The notes beneath the pieces are model-generated. The model was given only the letters and a program-made list of their open reading frames with translations. It made no database searches and had not been told where the DNA came from. Both the position numbers and the translations under genes were made by a program. Positions 4,526 to 5,075 of a stretch of 5,075 nt of DNA are shown piece after piece. The stretch comes from Treponema sp. (lineage in GTDB: Bacteria; Spirochaetota; Spirochaetia; Treponematales; Breznakiellaceae), in assembly GCA_031274565.1 (NCBI GenBank), contig JAISPY010000217.1:1-5075 (forward strand). The letters run 5' to 3'. Each line of letters opens with the position of its first letter. Position 1 is the stretch's first letter.

Positions 4526-5075
4526 TGATCCCCGCCCCTGATGATGCGGGCCGCAGGCTTGACCGGCTCCTGCGGAAAGCCTTGCCGGATATGCCCCTTT
4601 CTGCGATTCACCGGCTCTTACGGACCAAGCGGGTTCTGGTAGACGGCGCGCCTGCGGAGGCCCAACTCCGGGTCAAGGCAGGCGCGGTCATCACCCTCCC
4701 CCAAGCGGTGGCTCCGGTTTCCAAACCCTCCTCAGAGGCGGGTCCGCCCAGGTTCGAAGCGCCGTTACCCATACTCTGGGAAGGCGCGGGGATTTTGGCT
4801 GTGAATAAACCTGCGGGACTGGCGGTTCATGGCCCGGCAAGCCTTGAGATTCAGGTACGGCGCTATCTTGCCCCTACGTTACCCCCGTCGCTTGCCTTTA
4901 CACCGGGTCCCCTCCACCGGCTGGATAGGCCCACCAGCGGTATCATCCTGTTTTCCACGAATCTGCGGGGCGCCCAGTATGGCAGCGCCCTTATCCGGGA
5001 GCGGAGAATACGGAAACAGTACCTCGCCCTGGTAACCGGGGAACTGCGGGATCCCGCCCGCTGGGAGGATTCGCT
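4513..5075 (+). CDS. RluA-family rRNA/tRNA pseudouridine synthase, 3' end outside the window
   Basis: This enzyme isomerises uridine to pseudouridine in rRNA or tRNA. The 187 codons present run to the window edge without a stop. An S4-type RNA-binding domain (about 14-60, RRLDRLLRKALP...IHRLLRTKRVLVDG) is followed by a linker and the catalytic domain, which begins at ILAVNKPAGLAVHG (94-107). The catalytic motif HRLDRPTSG (135-143) has Asp138 as nucleophile, and RKQYLALVTGE (167-177) is the usual K.Y.A.V.G motif. The layout is that of RluC/RluD, but the exact target cannot be read from the sequence. The start is ATG 4513 or the in-frame ATG 4525. Neither has a Shine-Dalgarno site, and both lie a few bases after possible -10 boxes, so translation may be leaderless. 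Only 28 bp separate the 4513 start from the outer folE start. Confidence 0.92.
   Translation, partial: MAITMIPAPDDAGRRLDRLLRKALPDMPLSAIHRLLRTKRVLVDGAPAEAQLRVKAGAVITLPQAVAPVSKPSSEAGPPRFEAPLPILWEGAGILAVNKPAGLAVHGPASLEIQVRRYLAPTLPPSLAFTPGPLHRLDRPTSGIILFSTNLRGAQYGSALIRERRIRKQYLALVTGELRDPARWEDS

Noticed and set aside
4829..5035. 68-codon plus-strand frame inside the RluA-family gene
   Set aside because: It is out of frame with the clear pseudouridine synthase reading, which carries the catalytic HRLDRPTSG motif over the same bases.

Overview
The window looks like chromosomal DNA of moderate GC (about 50%) from a bacterium, most likely a spirochaete of the Treponema type. That guess rests on the general feel of the proteins (a chemoreceptor, a folate gene set, an RluA-family enzyme) and on the promoter style. 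No rRNA or other marker gene is present, so it is an inference. I see no RNA genes, CRISPR arrays, insertion sequences or prophage genes.

Layout. Positions 1-313 hold no gene. They contain two inverted repeats, an 18-bp element, a sigma70-type extended -10 promoter and a leader of about 105 nt. This drives a tight two-gene unit on the + strand: a membrane-anchored chemoreceptor with no visible sensor domain (314-1555), then, 12 bp later, a soluble protein with a V4R/4-vinyl-reductase-like C-terminal motif (1568-2161). Converging on it is a short minus-strand remnant of an XRE-type regulator (2195-2488). Next comes a second copy of the 18-bp element and a second extended -10 promoter, which fires almost exactly at the ATG of a 6-pyruvoyl-tetrahydropterin synthase family gene (2597-2974). 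This gene ends 2 bp from the stop codon of the minus-strand folE-folP pair (folP 2977-3816, folE 3843-4484). A compact divergent promoter region of about 28 bp separates folE from an RluA-family pseudouridine synthase gene that runs off the right end (4513 onward).

How the genes work together. FolE makes dihydroneopterin triphosphate from GTP. FolP joins the later pterin intermediate to p-aminobenzoate to give dihydropteroate. The PTPS-family protein carries both Cys and Glu at the active-site position (CENLHGH). Such paralogs are known to replace dihydroneopterin aldolase (FolB) in several phyla, including Spirochaetes. The three genes may therefore form a folate cluster with a FolB bypass, although a queuosine role (QueD) cannot be excluded. 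The chemoreceptor and the V4R-like protein may form a receptor plus detached-sensor pair.

The most unusual non-coding signal is an identical 18-mer (137-154 and 2526-2543). Both copies lie exactly 41 nt upstream of an extended -10 hexamer, in front of two functionally unrelated genes. This suggests a shared activator or UP-like site.
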